A stretch of 64,000 bases of DNA from CAYQDR01 sp964416315. GTDB lineage: Bacteria > Methylomirabilota > Methylomirabilia > Rokubacteriales > DASRDR01. The stretch's first letter is position 1, and the number at the start of each line of letters is the position of its first letter. Below are positions 50,181-59,686 of this stretch, in pieces. The position numbers and the translations under genes were made by a program. The stretch lies in assembly GCA_964416315.1 (NCBI GenBank), contig CAYQDR010000004.1, forward strand, positions 1 through 64,000. The letters are read 5' to 3'. The notes below the pieces were generated by a model. It saw only the letters and a list, made by a program, of their open reading frames with translations. It ran no database searches and was not told where the DNA came from.

Positions 50181-51740
50181 TTACTTCTTCTCGAGCCAGA
50201 CGTTCCAGAAGTGCATGTACGGGCCCGGCCGGAAGCCCTGCACCTCGCTGCGCTTCGCGTCCATCCGGAAGTAGTCTGCGACCCGCATCCGTGGGGCGTC
50301 CTGGTAGAAGATCGTCTGGACGCGCTCCCAGATCGCATACCGCTTCTTCGGGTCGAGCTCGCGCGCGATGGCCGCGAGGAGCTGGTCCTTTTCCGGGTGG
50401 CACCACCAGCCGGGCCACTCGCAGACCACCGGCGTGTAGGTGACCGACTCGGGCTCGAACACGAACGCCGTGCTGAAGGCGTCCCAGAGCTCGGGCTTGT
50501 TCCGCCGCTGGACGACGGTCGCCCAGTCGGTCACCTGGAGGTCGATCTTGAAGCCGACCTCCTCGAGCTGGCTCTTGGCGACGAGCGCCGGCTTGTAGTG
50601 GTGCTCGTACTCCGTCGTCACGATCCACCGGATCGGCTGGCCCTGGTACCCGGCCTCCCGGAGGAGCCGGCGGGCCTTCTCCTTGTCGCGCTGGTTGTAC
50701 AGCCCGGCGCCGGCACGGGAGTGCACCCCCTGCTCCTGGAAGAAGAGCCCCGGGTCGAGGCGGTAGAAGTCCTTGTGCCCCATCGCCGCCAGCATCATCG
50801 GCTCGGCGTCCAGGACCGCCTGGAACGCCTGGCGGAGGCGCCGGTCGGTCATCAGGCCCTGCTTCGTGTTCAGGACGACCGTCACCCAGCCGTAGGGCTT
50901 GACGATGACCGGCTCGACGCCGGGGATCCCCTTGAGCCGCTCGTACTGGTCGGGCTTGATCTGCTGCGCGTACTGGTACTCACCGGTCTGGATCCCGGCC
51001 GTCCGGATCGCGTAGTCCGGCACCGACATGAAGTAGAGCTCGTCCACGTGGGCGGCCCGCTGGCCGCCGAGCCCGTTCGCGGGCTCGGGGCGCGAAACGT
51101 ATCCCTCGAACCGCACGAGCTTGACGTGGCGGTCCGGCCGGTGCTCGACGAACCGGAAGGGCCCTGTCCCGACGAACTCCTTGAGCGGCCCGTCGCCCGC
51201 TGAGTCGATCACCTCCTTGGGGTAGATCACGGCGGCGCTGCCGACCTGAGCGAGGATCGTGGTCAGGCCGGCGGACGGCTCCCTGAGCCGGATCTCGACC
51301 GTCGCGGGATCGCGCGCCTCGACGGCCTCGACCGTCTTGAACAGCGCCTTGCCCGGGCTCGAGAGCTTCCCCCACCGCTGGAGCGACGCGACGGCGTCGG
51401 CCGCCGTCAGCTCCTTGCCGTTGTGGAAGCGGACGCCCCGGCGCAGGCGGATCACGTAGCGCTTGGCGCCGTCCAGGGCCTCGGCCCCCTCGGCGAGCAG
51501 CGGCACCGGCTGGTACTTCGCGTCGAGCGTGAAGAGGGTCTCCAGCATGTTGATGCCGATCTCGCGCGTGATCACCGCCGTCGTGGAGTGGGGGTCGAGC
51601 GTGGGCGGTTCGCCGATCAGCGCGACCCGCAGGATGCCCCCCTTCTTCGGCTGGGCATCTGCGGGGGCGGCGGCGAGCCAGAGCCCGCTGGCGATCAGGG
51701 CGAGGACACACGCGAGCCAGGTGAGTCGTCGAGGCGTCAT
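50181..51740 (-). CDS. ABC transporter substrate-binding protein, family 5 (DppA/OppA-like)
   Basis: A 519-residue secreted protein. Signal peptide about 1-29 (LACVLALIASGLWLAAAPAD, cleavage near ADAQ), then GGILRVALIGEPPTLDPHST, YVIRLRRGVRFHNGKELTAA, FVGTGPFRFVEH, VVLNTKQGLMTDRRLRQAF and a C-terminal RPGPYMHFWNVWLEKK: the SBP_bac_5 pattern for peptides, nickel or glycosides. The matching permease genes are absent except for a 47-codon dppC tail at 53597. It is probably co-transcribed with the Gfo/Idh gene, hinting at a sugar-derivative ligand. Confidence 0.92.
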   Translation of the reverse strand: MTPRRLTWLACVLALIASGLWLAAAPADAQPKKGGILRVALIGEPPTLDPHSTTAVITREIGINMLETLFTLDAKYQPVPLLAEGAEALDGAKRYVIRLRRGVRFHNGKELTAADAVASLQRWGKLSSPGKALFKTVEAVEARDPATVEIRLREPSAGLTTILAQVGSAAVIYPKEVIDSAGDGPLKEFVGTGPFRFVEHRPDRHVKLVRFEGYVSRPEPANGLGGQRAAHVDELYFMSVPDYAIRTAGIQTGEYQYAQQIKPDQYERLKGIPGVEPVIVKPYGWVTVVLNTKQGLMTDRRLRQAFQAVLDAEPMMLAAMGHKDFYRLDPGLFFQEQGVHSRAGAGLYNQRDKEKARRLLREAGYQGQPIRWIVTTEYEHHYKPALVAKSQLEEVGFKIDLQVTDWATVVQRRNKPELWDAFSTAFVFEPESVTYTPVVCEWPGWWCHPEKDQLLAAIARELDPKKRYAIWERVQTIFYQDAPRMRVADYFRMDAKRSEVQGFRPGPYMHFWNVWLEKK

Positions 51741-51821
51741 GGTTTCCTCCCGCGTACGAGACTCTGACGGCCGGATGCAGGCGGGAATGTAGGACGGGTG
51801 TCGAGCGCTGTCAAGGGTGGC

Positions 51822-52005
51822 TCAGGTCAGCAGCTCCCGCGGCAACCGCTCGGTCAGGTCGGGCGCGGTGCTCAGGGTCAGGGGCCCGTCGTGGTCGAAG
51901 CCGTGAATGACCCAGGTGCGGCCCGTGTCGTCCGGAAACTGCTCTCGGCGAGCTCGACGATGTGATCGTGCAGGTGGCGCTCGCGGTCCGCGAGGGAGTG
52001 CGTCA
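51822..52005 (-). pseudogene. Degenerate coding remnant, unidentified
   Basis: Minus strand, two frames joined by a frameshift: SLADRERHLHDHIVELAESS, then FPDDTGRTWVIHGFDHDGPL and TERLPRELLT before a TGA at 51822. The composition is protein-like and the two parts are adjacent, so a broken small gene is likely. No family is recognised. The rest of 51741-52049 shows nothing else. Confidence 0.35.
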
Positions 52006-52049
52006 GGGCCGGAGGGCCGAGTGGCCCGGGCTCCCGTGTCCCGGAACCG

Positions 52050-52928
52050 TCAGTCCCAGAGGTAGCCGCGGGGGTTGACCGGCTGGCCCTTGACCAGGAT
52101 CTCGTAGTGGAGGTGCGGGCCGGTGCTCTTGCCCGTGTTGCCCGACAGCGCGATCTGCTGGCCGCGATCCACCCGCTGCCCGTTTGCGACCAGGATCTTC
52201 TGCAGGTGGCCGAAGACCGTCTTGATCTCGTGGCCGTGGTCGATCGCCACGGTCAGGCCGAAGTCGGGCGTCCTGCCGGCGAGCGTCACGATCCCGGGGG
52301 CCGGCGCCTTCACGGGCGTGCCGGATTCCGCCGAGATGTCGACGCCGCCGTGGAACTCCGGGGTGCTGGTCCAGGGCGACAGGCGGCGGCCGAACTCGGA
52401 GTTGACCGCCCCGCGCACCGGCCACCGGGAGGGCAGCGACCCGAGGATCGGCCTCGCCCGCTCCATGAGGCGGCTGAGGGCCCGCAGCTTCTGGCCCTCC
52501 TCGCCCAGGCTGACGACGAGGCGGTCGAGCTCCCGCGCGAGCGTCGCGGGCCCGGGCGCCTCCCCCGCGCCGGTGCCCCCGCCGACGCCCGAGCGCTCCC
52601 GCGAGCCCCGCGCCTCCGGCCCGAGCGGCTCCCAGATCCGGGCGTGGAGCTCCCGCCAGGTGTCGATCTCCCGCTGGGCCTCGGCGACCCGCTGGCGGGA
52701 GCCGTCGATCTGCGCGTGCTGCTCCATGACGAGCCGCTGGAGCGTGGCGATCTGCCCCCACTGCCGCTTGAGGAACAGGTAGTCGCCCCACACGGCGCCG
52801 ACCGACAGGAGGCCCAGGAGCAGGGCCGCGGCGGTGGCCCCGAGGAGCCAGCGGGGGATGTTGAGACGGAGAACCCGGGTGCCGTCCCCGTAGACGACGA
52901 GGAGGTTGAACCGCCGGAGCCGGCTCAA
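52050..52928 (-). CDS. M23-family metallopeptidase (cell-wall endopeptidase), membrane anchored
   Basis: A 292-residue protein. A short cytoplasmic part, then one membrane helix (LLGATAAALLLGLLSVGAVW), a coiled-coil region to about residue 160 (QRLVMEQHAQIDGSRQRVAE), and a LytM/M23 domain from about 175. The zinc ligands are visible in STPEFHGGVDISAESGTPV (H-x(3)-D) and GPHLHYEI (H-x-H). It would cut peptidoglycan cross-bridges in the periplasm. The next upstream gene, seven bases away, is a bactofilin; M23-bactofilin pairs control cell shape in several bacteria. Confidence 0.92.
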   Translation of the reverse strand: MSRLRRFNLLVVYGDGTRVLRLNIPRWLLGATAAALLLGLLSVGAVWGDYLFLKRQWGQIATLQRLVMEQHAQIDGSRQRVAEAQREIDTWRELHARIWEPLGPEARGSRERSGVGGGTGAGEAPGPATLARELDRLVVSLGEEGQKLRALSRLMERARPILGSLPSRWPVRGAVNSEFGRRLSPWTSTPEFHGGVDISAESGTPVKAPAPGIVTLAGRTPDFGLTVAIDHGHEIKTVFGHLQKILVANGQRVDRGQQIALSGNTGKSTGPHLHYEILVKGQPVNPRGYLWD

Positions 52929-52935
52929 CGCGCCC

Positions 52936-53355
52936 TCATCGCTTCAGCGACACCACGGAGGCTGGCAGCTCCCGTACGGGTGGGGCCTCGGCCGCCTTCG
53001 TCTTGGTCATCCGGCAGTGCCCCTCGAAGAGCACCCCCTCCTCGATCACCACGACCGGCGCCTCGACGTCGCCGAAGACCCGGGCGGTCTTCTTCATCTC
53101 CACCCGCTCGGAGGCTTGAAGGCTCCCGACGACCTCCCCGCTGATCTGGACGACCCCGGCACGGATCGTCGCGTTGACGACCGCCTTCTCGCCGATGATG
53201 AGCGTGTCGTTGGACGAGATCTCGCCCTTGAACTTGCCGTTCAGCAGCGCGGTGCCGCTGAACGTGTACTTCCCCTCGATCTCGGAGCCCTCGTCGAGGA
53301 ACGCGCTGACGCCACTGCGCTTCGCCCGCAATTGCTCGCTCCGCCGCCCGAACAT
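52936..53355 (-). CDS. Bactofilin (polymer-forming cytoskeletal protein)
   Basis: A 139-residue bactofilin: N-terminal tail, then the beta-helix core (SAFLDEGSEIEGKYTFSGTA, LLNGKFKGEISSNDTLIIGE, VVNATIRAGVVQISGEVVGS, RVFGDVEAPVVVIEEGV) and a short tail. These proteins form filaments without nucleotide and position wall enzymes. It is upstream of and coupled with the M23 gene. ParA/ParB genes often found near bactofilins are not seen. Confidence 0.93.
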   Translation of the reverse strand: MFGRRSEQLRAKRSGVSAFLDEGSEIEGKYTFSGTALLNGKFKGEISSNDTLIIGEKAVVNATIRAGVVQISGEVVGSLQASERVEMKKTARVFGDVEAPVVVIEEGVLFEGHCRMTKTKAAEAPPVRELPASVVSLKR

Positions 53356-53596
53356 GCGTTTCGCCCCTCAGCGTCCGGCCGATCCGCTACTTCTGCTGGG
53401 CCGCCCGCTTCTCGTCCTCGGGTTGTTCCAGCCTCGGTTGAGCCCGCTGAGGCGTCCCCCGCAGGTTGCCTGCGCGCCCCCCCCGGAACCGCTCGCGAAT
53501 CGTCCGGCGTGGGAAGGAGTTGATCAGTCGCCGGTCTCGCCGGTGGCCCCTTGTATCACCGAAGCCCTTGGGGTGTCAACCGCCGGGCGGGGCGGC

Positions 53597-53740
53597 TCAG
53601 CCCCGGAGGCGCGGGTCCAGCAGGTCACGCAGCCCGTCGCCGAGCACGTTGAAGGCGAGCACCGTGACCGAGATCGCGGCGGACGGCCAGAGCAGCGGCA
53701 GCGCGCTGAGCTGCATGAAGCGCCCCGAGGTCCACACGGC
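53597..53740 (-). pseudogene. 3' remnant of a peptide ABC permease (DppC-like)
   Basis: Minus strand: AVWTSGRFMQLSALPLLWPS, then AISVTVLAFNVLGDGLRDLL and DPRLRG before the TGA. This is the last membrane helix and conserved C-terminus of DppC permeases. The homology stops exactly where hairpin repeat R5 begins (53742), so about 240 codons are missing. The binding protein at 50181 may be the survivor of the same transporter. Confidence 0.75.
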
Positions 53741-53741
53741 T

Positions 53742-53781
53742 CCCCCCTCACCCCACCCTCTCCCCCGCGGGGGAGAGGGCA
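53742..53781 (+). repeat. CCCTCACCC/GAGAGGG hairpin repeat, copy R5
   Basis: cccccctcaccccaccctctccccc, then gcg and gggggagaggg. It lies between the dppC remnant and the 3' end of the broken NTF2-like gene. Confidence 0.75.
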
Positions 53782-53784
53782 TCA

Positions 53785-54159
53785 TCACGAGATCGTGCCC
53801 TTCCGGTAGGAGCGCTTCGCCGCGATCTTGCCCTCCCGGAGCGTCAGGACGTCGCAGCCGTGGACCTCGTAGCGTGTGCCGCCCCGAGGCGTGCCCGTGG
53901 TCACCCACTCCAGCACGGCGTGGGTCGGACCGGCGAAGTGACGGAGCTCGTCCCACCGGACGTCCGGGATCCGGCCGAACATCTCGACCAGGAGCTCGCG
54001 CACCGCCCGCTTGCCGATCATCCGCGTGCCTCAGGGCTCCTTGCCGAACGACGCCTCGAAGACGACGTCGTCGGTCATCATCGCCAGGATCCCCTCGAGG
54101 TCGTGGCCGTTCCAGACCGTGTTGAACCGCTGGACGAACGCCTCGCCGTCGAACGTCAT
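53785..54159 (-). pseudogene. NTF2/SnoaL-like protein gene with an in-frame TGA
   Basis: A single frame of about 124 codons: MTFDGEAFVQRFNTVWNGHD, MMTDDVVFEASFGKEP, then TGA (54031-54033), then GTRMIGKRAVRELLVEMFGR and HGCDVLTLREGKIAAKRSYR. Homologues usually read EPWGTR at this point, so TGG has become TGA. All other parts of the cone-shaped NTF2 fold look intact. Ribosome site aaggagg precedes the ATG at 54159. Either the gene is dead, or translation restarts at MIGKRAVRE. Confidence 0.72.
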
Positions 54160-54364
54160 GGCTGAGCCCTCCTTGTAGACGTAGCGCAGACCGCCCAGGC
54201 TCTTGTTCCCGAGGGCGCCCGGCAGCCGCGTGTGGGCGCCGATGGTGCCGATCAGGCCGCGCGAACCCGAAGCCGCTACGGTACTCTTGTTCGCGGGCCC
54301 GTGAGCGGCAGGGGGTCCGTGTCGCGTATAATAGCGCAACCCCGAGGGCGCGGGAGACTGTCGC
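54160..54364. other. Divergent intergenic region between NTF2-like and Fno-like genes
   Basis: 205 bases. Contains the upstream signals of both genes; a relatively AT-rich stretch (cgtataatagcgc, 54325-54337) includes TATAAT facing the Fno-like gene, a good -10 without a clear -35. No gene is seen. Confidence 0.4.
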
Positions 54365-54997
54365 ATGAAGATCGCGATCATCGGCGCCGGGAACGTGGGC
54401 GGCACGCTCGGCAAGGCCTGGGCAGCGAAGGGTCACGACGTCGTCTTCGGTGTGCGCGATCCGCGGGAGGCGAAGGTCCAGGAGCTGCTCCGCGCCACCG
54501 CCGGCAAGGCGCGCGCGGCGAGCGTGCGGGAGGCCGCGGCGGCCGCCGAGCTCGTGCTCCTGGCGACCCCGTGGGGCGCCGCGCAGGACGCCCTCAGGGC
54601 AGCCGGGGACCTCAAGGGCAAGATCCTCGTGGACGCGACCAACCCGCTCAAGCCCGACTTCTCCGGTCTCGCGCTCGGCCACACCACCTCGGCCGGCGAG
54701 GAGGTCGCCCGCTGGGCCCCGGGCGCCCGGGTCGTCAAGGCGTTCAACACGATCGGGGCGCACCACATGACGGACCCTCGCATCGCCGGCCAGCGCCCCA
54801 GCATGTTCGTCTGCGGCGACGACCCCGCCGCGAAGCAGACCGTCGCCGGCCTCGCCGAGGCGCTCGGGTTCGAGCCGGTGGACTCGGGGCCGCTCACGCA
54901 GGCCCGGCTCCTCGAGCCCCTGGCGATGCTCTGGATCTCGCTCGCGTACGCCCACGGCCTCGGGACCAACATCGGCTTCAGGCTCCTCCGCGGTTGA
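54365..54997 (+). CDS. NADPH-dependent F420 reductase-like (Fno-like) oxidoreductase
   Basis: A 210-residue Rossmann protein: IAIIGAGNVGGTLGKAWAAK, VVFGVRDPREAKVQELL, VLLATPWGAAQDALR, ILVDATNPLKPDFSGLALGH, VVKAFNTIGAHHMTDPRIAG and VDSGPLTQARLLEPLAMLWI. This is the pattern of F420H2:NADP oxidoreductase and its many non-F420 relatives. If F420-active, it would link NADPH to enzymes such as the LLM protein at 7613. It precedes a zinc-ribbon protein gene by 20 bases. Confidence 0.88.
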   Translation: MKIAIIGAGNVGGTLGKAWAAKGHDVVFGVRDPREAKVQELLRATAGKARAASVREAAAAAELVLLATPWGAAQDALRAAGDLKGKILVDATNPLKPDFSGLALGHTTSAGEEVARWAPGARVVKAFNTIGAHHMTDPRIAGQRPSMFVCGDDPAAKQTVAGLAEALGFEPVDSGPLTQARLLEPLAMLWISLAYAHGLGTNIGFRLLRG

Positions 54998-55017
54998 CGG
55001 GGCGCTCGGAGGACGCG

Positions 55018-55725
55018 ATGGAGTGCCCGGGTTGCCGCGGACCGATGGACGAGCAACGCTTCGACGGGAACTACGGGAAGACGGTCGTCCTCGACATCTG
55101 CCACGCCTGCAACGGCTTCTGGTTCGACCGCCAGGAGAGCCTGCTGCTCACGCCCGGCTCCACCCTGCGCCTCTTCCGCATCATCCACGAGCGCCAGGCG
55201 GAGCGGCGGAACCAGCCGGCCGAAGCCATGAGCTGCCCCCGCTGCCGGACCCGGCTCGCGGAGACCCACGACATGGTCCGTGCCACGCGCTTCGGCTACT
55301 GGCGTTGCCCGCGCGGCGACGGGCGGTTCACCACGTTCTACCAGTTCCTGCGGGAGAAGCACTTCATCCGCACGCTCGACCCCGAACAGCTCAAAGAGCT
55401 CCGAAAGCACGTCCGGACGGTCAACTGCTCGAACTGCGGGGCGGCTGTGGACCTCGAGAAGACCACGGCCTGCAGCTACTGCCGCGCGCCGCTGGCGATC
55501 CTGGACCCGAAACAGATCGAGGCTACGGTGCGCGAGCTCCAGCAGTGGGAGGAGAAGCGCACGACCATTGACCCCACGGTCCAGGCCCAGGTCCTCCTGG
55601 AGAAGCTCAAGGTTGACGCGCTCTTCATGCCGCGGGAGCTAGAGGCCCAGCTTCTGGGCAGCCCGTTCGGGCTCGTGGAGGCAGGGCTGGGCGCGGCCCT
55701 GAAGCTCCTGAAGAACGTCCTGTAA
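55018..55725 (+). CDS. Zinc-ribbon protein with three CxxC pairs
   Basis: A 235-residue protein. A TFIIB-type zinc finger (CPGCRGPMDEQRF and CHACNGFWFDRQE), a second pair (MSCPRCRTRL, WRCPRGDGRF) and a third (NCSNCGAAVDLE, CSYCRAPLAIL) are visible, followed by a helical C-terminus. No enzyme motif is present. Function unknown; it probably binds zinc and acts as a scaffold. Start ATG after cggagg. It shares direction with the Fno-like gene and the threonine dehydratase. Confidence 0.75.
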   Translation: MECPGCRGPMDEQRFDGNYGKTVVLDICHACNGFWFDRQESLLLTPGSTLRLFRIIHERQAERRNQPAEAMSCPRCRTRLAETHDMVRATRFGYWRCPRGDGRFTTFYQFLREKHFIRTLDPEQLKELRKHVRTVNCSNCGAAVDLEKTTACSYCRAPLAILDPKQIEATVRELQQWEEKRTTIDPTVQAQVLLEKLKVDALFMPRELEAQLLGSPFGLVEAGLGAALKLLKNVL

Positions 55726-55741
55726 GGGATACGGTGGCGGC

Positions 55742-56967
<1,226 letters not shown>

Positions 56968-56971
<4 letters not shown>

Positions 56972-57600
56972 CGCCGCTCGATCCCCAGGCGCTGAAGGCG
57001 CTCCAGGACGCCCCGACGACGATGCTCTCGGACGCGATCGGACGGTGGGGCAACATGGACCCCTCGATCCGGCCGCTCGCGCCCGGGATGCGCTGCTGCG
57101 GACCGGCGTTCACGCTCCGCTGCTGGCCCGCCGACAACCTGACGGTCCACCGCGCGATCGAGCTGGCCGGGCCGGGCGACATCCTCGTCATCGACGGCGG
57201 CGACGGGCGGGACACCGCGCTGATGGGCGAGCTCGTCGTGTACGCGGCCCGGCTTCGCGGGATCGCCGGCGTCGTGCTCCAGGGCATGGTCCGGGACCGC
57301 GCCGACATCGCCGCGCAGCCCCTCCCGGTCTTCGCCTGCGGGGCGACGGCCCGCGGCCCCGTCAAGGAGACGCTGGGCCCGATCCAGGTCCCGATCCAGT
57401 GCGGCGGGGTCCTCGTCCGGCCCGGCGACGTCGTCGCGGGCGACGACGACGGCGTGGTCGTCGTGCCGCGCGAGGAGGCGGGGGCGGTCGTCGAGCGCGT
57501 CCGCGCGATCCGCGAGAAGGAGGAGAAGGTCCGCAAGGCCCTCGCCGCGGGCCAGACCACGCCGGACATCCTCGGCTTCCGCGCGAAGCTGCCCAAGTAG
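56968..57600 (+). CDS. RraA-like protein / 4-carboxy-4-hydroxy-2-oxoadipate aldolase family
   Basis: A 210-residue protein: TMLSDAIGRWGNMDPSIRPL, AFTLRCWPADNLTVHRAIEL, ILVIDGGDGRDTALMGELVV, GVVLQGMVRDRADIAAQPLP, and CGGVLVRPGDVVAGDDDGVV. The Gly-Glu-Leu and Arg-Asp pairs match metal and pyruvate binding in the HMG/CHA aldolases. It could cleave a 4-hydroxy-2-oxo acid from aromatic breakdown or be an RraA-like protein without activity. It is coupled to the threonine dehydratase by a 4-base overlap. Confidence 0.87.
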
Positions 57601-57610
57601 GAGGGCGAAC

Positions 57611-57650
57611 CTCCTCATTCCACGCTCTCCTCGTGCTGGGGAGAGGGAGG
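57611..57650 (+). repeat. CCCTC/GAGAGGG hairpin repeat, copy R6 (diverged)
   Basis: cctcctcattccacgctctcctcgtgctggggagagggagg. It has drifted from the other copies but keeps the CTCTCC/GGAGAG core. It lies at a convergent gene junction and encodes the last residues (QHEESVE) of the acyltransferase. Confidence 0.5.
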
Positions 57651-58268
57651 AAGGACCGCCGCGATCCGCTGGCGGGCCAGCTCCACCATCAGCTCCGGCC
57701 GGGCCTTGCGGGCCGCCCCGCTCGGCAGGTCCTTCCCCGTGAGCGGCGGGTGGTAGGTGATCGTGACGCGGCCCGGCCGCGGCCATCGCCGGCCGACCGG
57801 CCAGACCTCGAAGGCGCCGGCGATCGTGACCGGGACGATCGGCGCATCGGCGGCGAGCGCGAGCCGGAACGCGCCCGAGCGGAACGCCTGGAGCCGCCCG
57901 TCGACGGTGCGCCCGCCCTCGGGAAAGACCATCAGCGCCTCGCCGGATTGGAGGAGCCGCAGCGCGCGCCGGACCGCCTGACTGTTGACCTCGTCCTCCC
58001 GGACGGGAAACGCGCGCGCCCACCGCATGAGCGCCCCGAGGACGGGGATCCGGAAGAACGGCTCCCACGCGATGTAGTAGAGCGGCCGGCGGATCGGCAT
58101 CGTGACGAGGATCGGGTCCAGGTAGGAAACGTGGTTCGGGGCGAGGAGGACGGGCCCGGATCGGGGCACGTGCTCGGCGCCGTGAAAGCGGATCCGGAAG
58201 AGCAGGCGCGCCAGGAGCCACAGGATGGGGCGGCAGAGTCCGAGGAACCAGGGCGGCGCGTAACGCAC
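57615..58268 (-). CDS. 1-acyl-sn-glycerol-3-phosphate acyltransferase (PlsC-like)
   Basis: A 217-residue membrane-associated acyltransferase. The catalytic box is NHVSYLDPI (H-x(4)-D), the phosphate-binding block FPEGGRTVDGRLQAF, and IVPVTIAGAFEVWP follows. It would acylate lysophosphatidic acid or a related lysolipid. GTG 58268 gives a natural start (VRYAPPWFLGL); a GTG-like start at 58304 would overlap the divergent gene. The C-terminal residues come from repeat R6. Confidence 0.87.
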   Translation of the reverse strand: MRYAPPWFLGLCRPILWLLARLLFRIRFHGAEHVPRSGPVLLAPNHVSYLDPILVTMPIRRPLYYIAWEPFFRIPVLGALMRWARAFPVREDEVNSQAVRRALRLLQSGEALMVFPEGGRTVDGRLQAFRSGAFRLALAADAPIVPVTIAGAFEVWPVGRRWPRPGRVTITYHPPLTGKDLPSGAARKARPELMVELARQRIAAVLPPSPQHEESVE

Positions 58269-58297
58269 GGCGCCATGATGGCACGGGTCCGCGGGCG

Positions 58298-59068
58298 ATG
58301 ACAACGAGGGGCCGGGCGCGGCCGCTCCTCGTCGCGCACGGCGGCGCGTCCGCCGCGGCGCCCGAGCACACGATCCCGGCGTACGAGGCCGCGATCCGGG
58401 CGGGGGCGGACGCCCTCGAGCTCGACGTCCACCTCTCGGCCGACGACCAGCTCGTCGTCATCCACGACACGACGCTCGACCGGACGACGAGCGGGCGCGG
58501 CCGGGTCCGCGCCCACACCCTGGCGGAGCTCAAGCGGCTCGACGCCGGCCGCTGGTTCGGCCGGGCCTTCCGCGGCCAGCGGCTCCAGACGCTCTCGGAG
58601 GTTCTCGAGCGCTTCCGGGATCGCGTCGTCTTCGCCGTCGCGCTCAGGGGCGGCTCCGAAGTCTATCCGGGGATCGAGGAGCGGCTCGTCGGGCTCCTCC
58701 AGATCTACGAGGTCACCGACCGGGCCCACGTGGTGTCGGACGACCAGCAGGCGCTCGCGCGCTGCCGGGCCCTCGACCGGGGCCTGCGCCTTGGCGCGCG
58801 CCTGCTCGGCCGCCCCCTCGCCCCACCCGCGATCGCGCCGCCCGGCGCCCTCGACGCCCTCTGGCTGCCGGCGGACCTCGTGAGCGAAGCCGACGTCGCG
58901 GCGTGCCGCGCGTCCGGCCTCGACTGCTACGTCTGGGTGGTGAGCGACGGGGAGGCCGCCCGCCGGCTCCGCGGCTGGGGTGTCGGAGGCATCGTCACGG
59001 ACCGGCCCGAGCTCCTGCGTCCGGCCCTCGAGGGCGCGGCGCCGTCCCCCGGGGGCGATTCGTGCTAG
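58298..59068 (+). CDS. Glycerophosphodiester phosphodiesterase family protein
   Basis: A 256-residue GDPD with LLVAHGGASAAAPEHTIPAY, the metal and catalytic block ALELDVHLSADDQLVVIHDT, and the C-terminal DCYVWVVSDGEAARRLRGWG with GGIVTDRPELL. The usual H-R-G is H-G-G here, as in some bacterial homologues. No signal peptide, so it is cytoplasmic. It would release glycerol-3-phosphate from lipid head groups, a sensible partner for the divergent plsC. Confidence 0.9.
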   Translation: MTTRGRARPLLVAHGGASAAAPEHTIPAYEAAIRAGADALELDVHLSADDQLVVIHDTTLDRTTSGRGRVRAHTLAELKRLDAGRWFGRAFRGQRLQTLSEVLERFRDRVVFAVALRGGSEVYPGIEERLVGLLQIYEVTDRAHVVSDDQQALARCRALDRGLRLGARLLGRPLAPPAIAPPGALDALWLPADLVSEADVAACRASGLDCYVWVVSDGEAARRLRGWGVGGIVTDRPELLRPALEGAAPSPGGDSC

Positions 59069-59069
59069 G

Positions 59070-59387
59070 ATGGCCGCCGTGAAGGCGCGACACCTGGTCC
59101 CGGCGCTGCTCTTCTACGTCGCGCTCGACTTCGCCAATCCGATGATGCCGGGCGCGGTCGCCCTCGACGACTCCATCGAGGGGACCCGCGTCCAGCGGAT
59201 GCGGAGCGAGACGCCGGCGTCGCTGCCGGCGCCGGCTCCTGCCGTCCAGCGGATCGAGCCTGCCCTGCCCTCGCCGCCCGAGGCGAGCAGGACGGCGCGC
59301 GTGGCGCCGCGTCCGGAGCACCGCGCGCCCTGGCGCCGCGCCGTCGCGCCCGTCGCGGACCCCGCCCAGCCCACCGAAGACCACTAG
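59070..59387 (+). CDS. Small Pro/Ala-rich exported protein, unknown
   Basis: A 105-residue protein. An N-terminal hydrophobic segment (HLVPALLFYVALDFANPMMP) could be a signal or anchor; the rest is Pro/Arg/Ala-rich and likely disordered (APVADPAQPTEDH at the end). The ATG overlaps the GDPD stop by a tag/atg-like join (ctaggatgg). Common in layout to small periplasmic proteins; no family recognised. Confidence 0.55.
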   Translation: MAAVKARHLVPALLFYVALDFANPMMPGAVALDDSIEGTRVQRMRSETPASLPAPAPAVQRIEPALPSPPEASRTARVAPRPEHRAPWRRAVAPVADPAQPTEDH

Positions 59388-59475
59388 CCCCCTCTCCGCC
59401 GCCCCCGCGTGAGTCGCGCTGCCGCGCCGCGGCAGCCCGCTCGGTACCCGCACAGCGACACGGGAGGCCAAAGCC

Positions 59476-59568
59476 ATGAGGGAAGGCTACGAAGGCATCT
59501 GGATCGCCCTGGGGATGGTCGGCACGCTCATGGTGATCATCGTGGTCTTGAAGCTGATCTTCGGATAG
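59476..59568 (+). CDS. 30-residue single-pass membrane peptide
   Basis: MREGYEGIWIALGMVGTLMV then IIVVLKLIFG. One membrane helix with a short polar N-terminus. A strong ribosome site (gggaggcc) supports translation. Function unknown. Confidence 0.55.
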   Translation: MREGYEGIWIALGMVGTLMVIIVVLKLIFG

Positions 59569-59579
59569 GGAGGGCCGCG

Positions 59580-59665
59580 ATGGAGCTTGGAGCTACGCGC
59601 TGGCGATGGTGACGACCCTGGTCGCCCCGCCGTGGCTGAAGGCCGTGTACCGGCGCCGGGGGTAG
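59580..59665 (+). pseudogene. Possible frameshifted second small membrane peptide
   Basis: A ribosome site (gggagg) precedes ATG 59580, but that frame stops after ten codons. The +2 frame continues WSYALAMVTTLVAPPWLKAV then YRRRG and ends at TAG 59665. One base gained or lost near 59585 would join them into a 28-residue membrane peptide like its neighbour. Confidence 0.3.
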
Positions 59666-59686
59666 AGCCCGCGCGCCCGGCGGTCC

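Noticed and set aside
53389..53525. Minus-strand tail ending RLEQPEDEKRAAQQK upstream of bactofilin
   Set aside because: No start codon or family; could be the end of a lost gene but cannot be supported.
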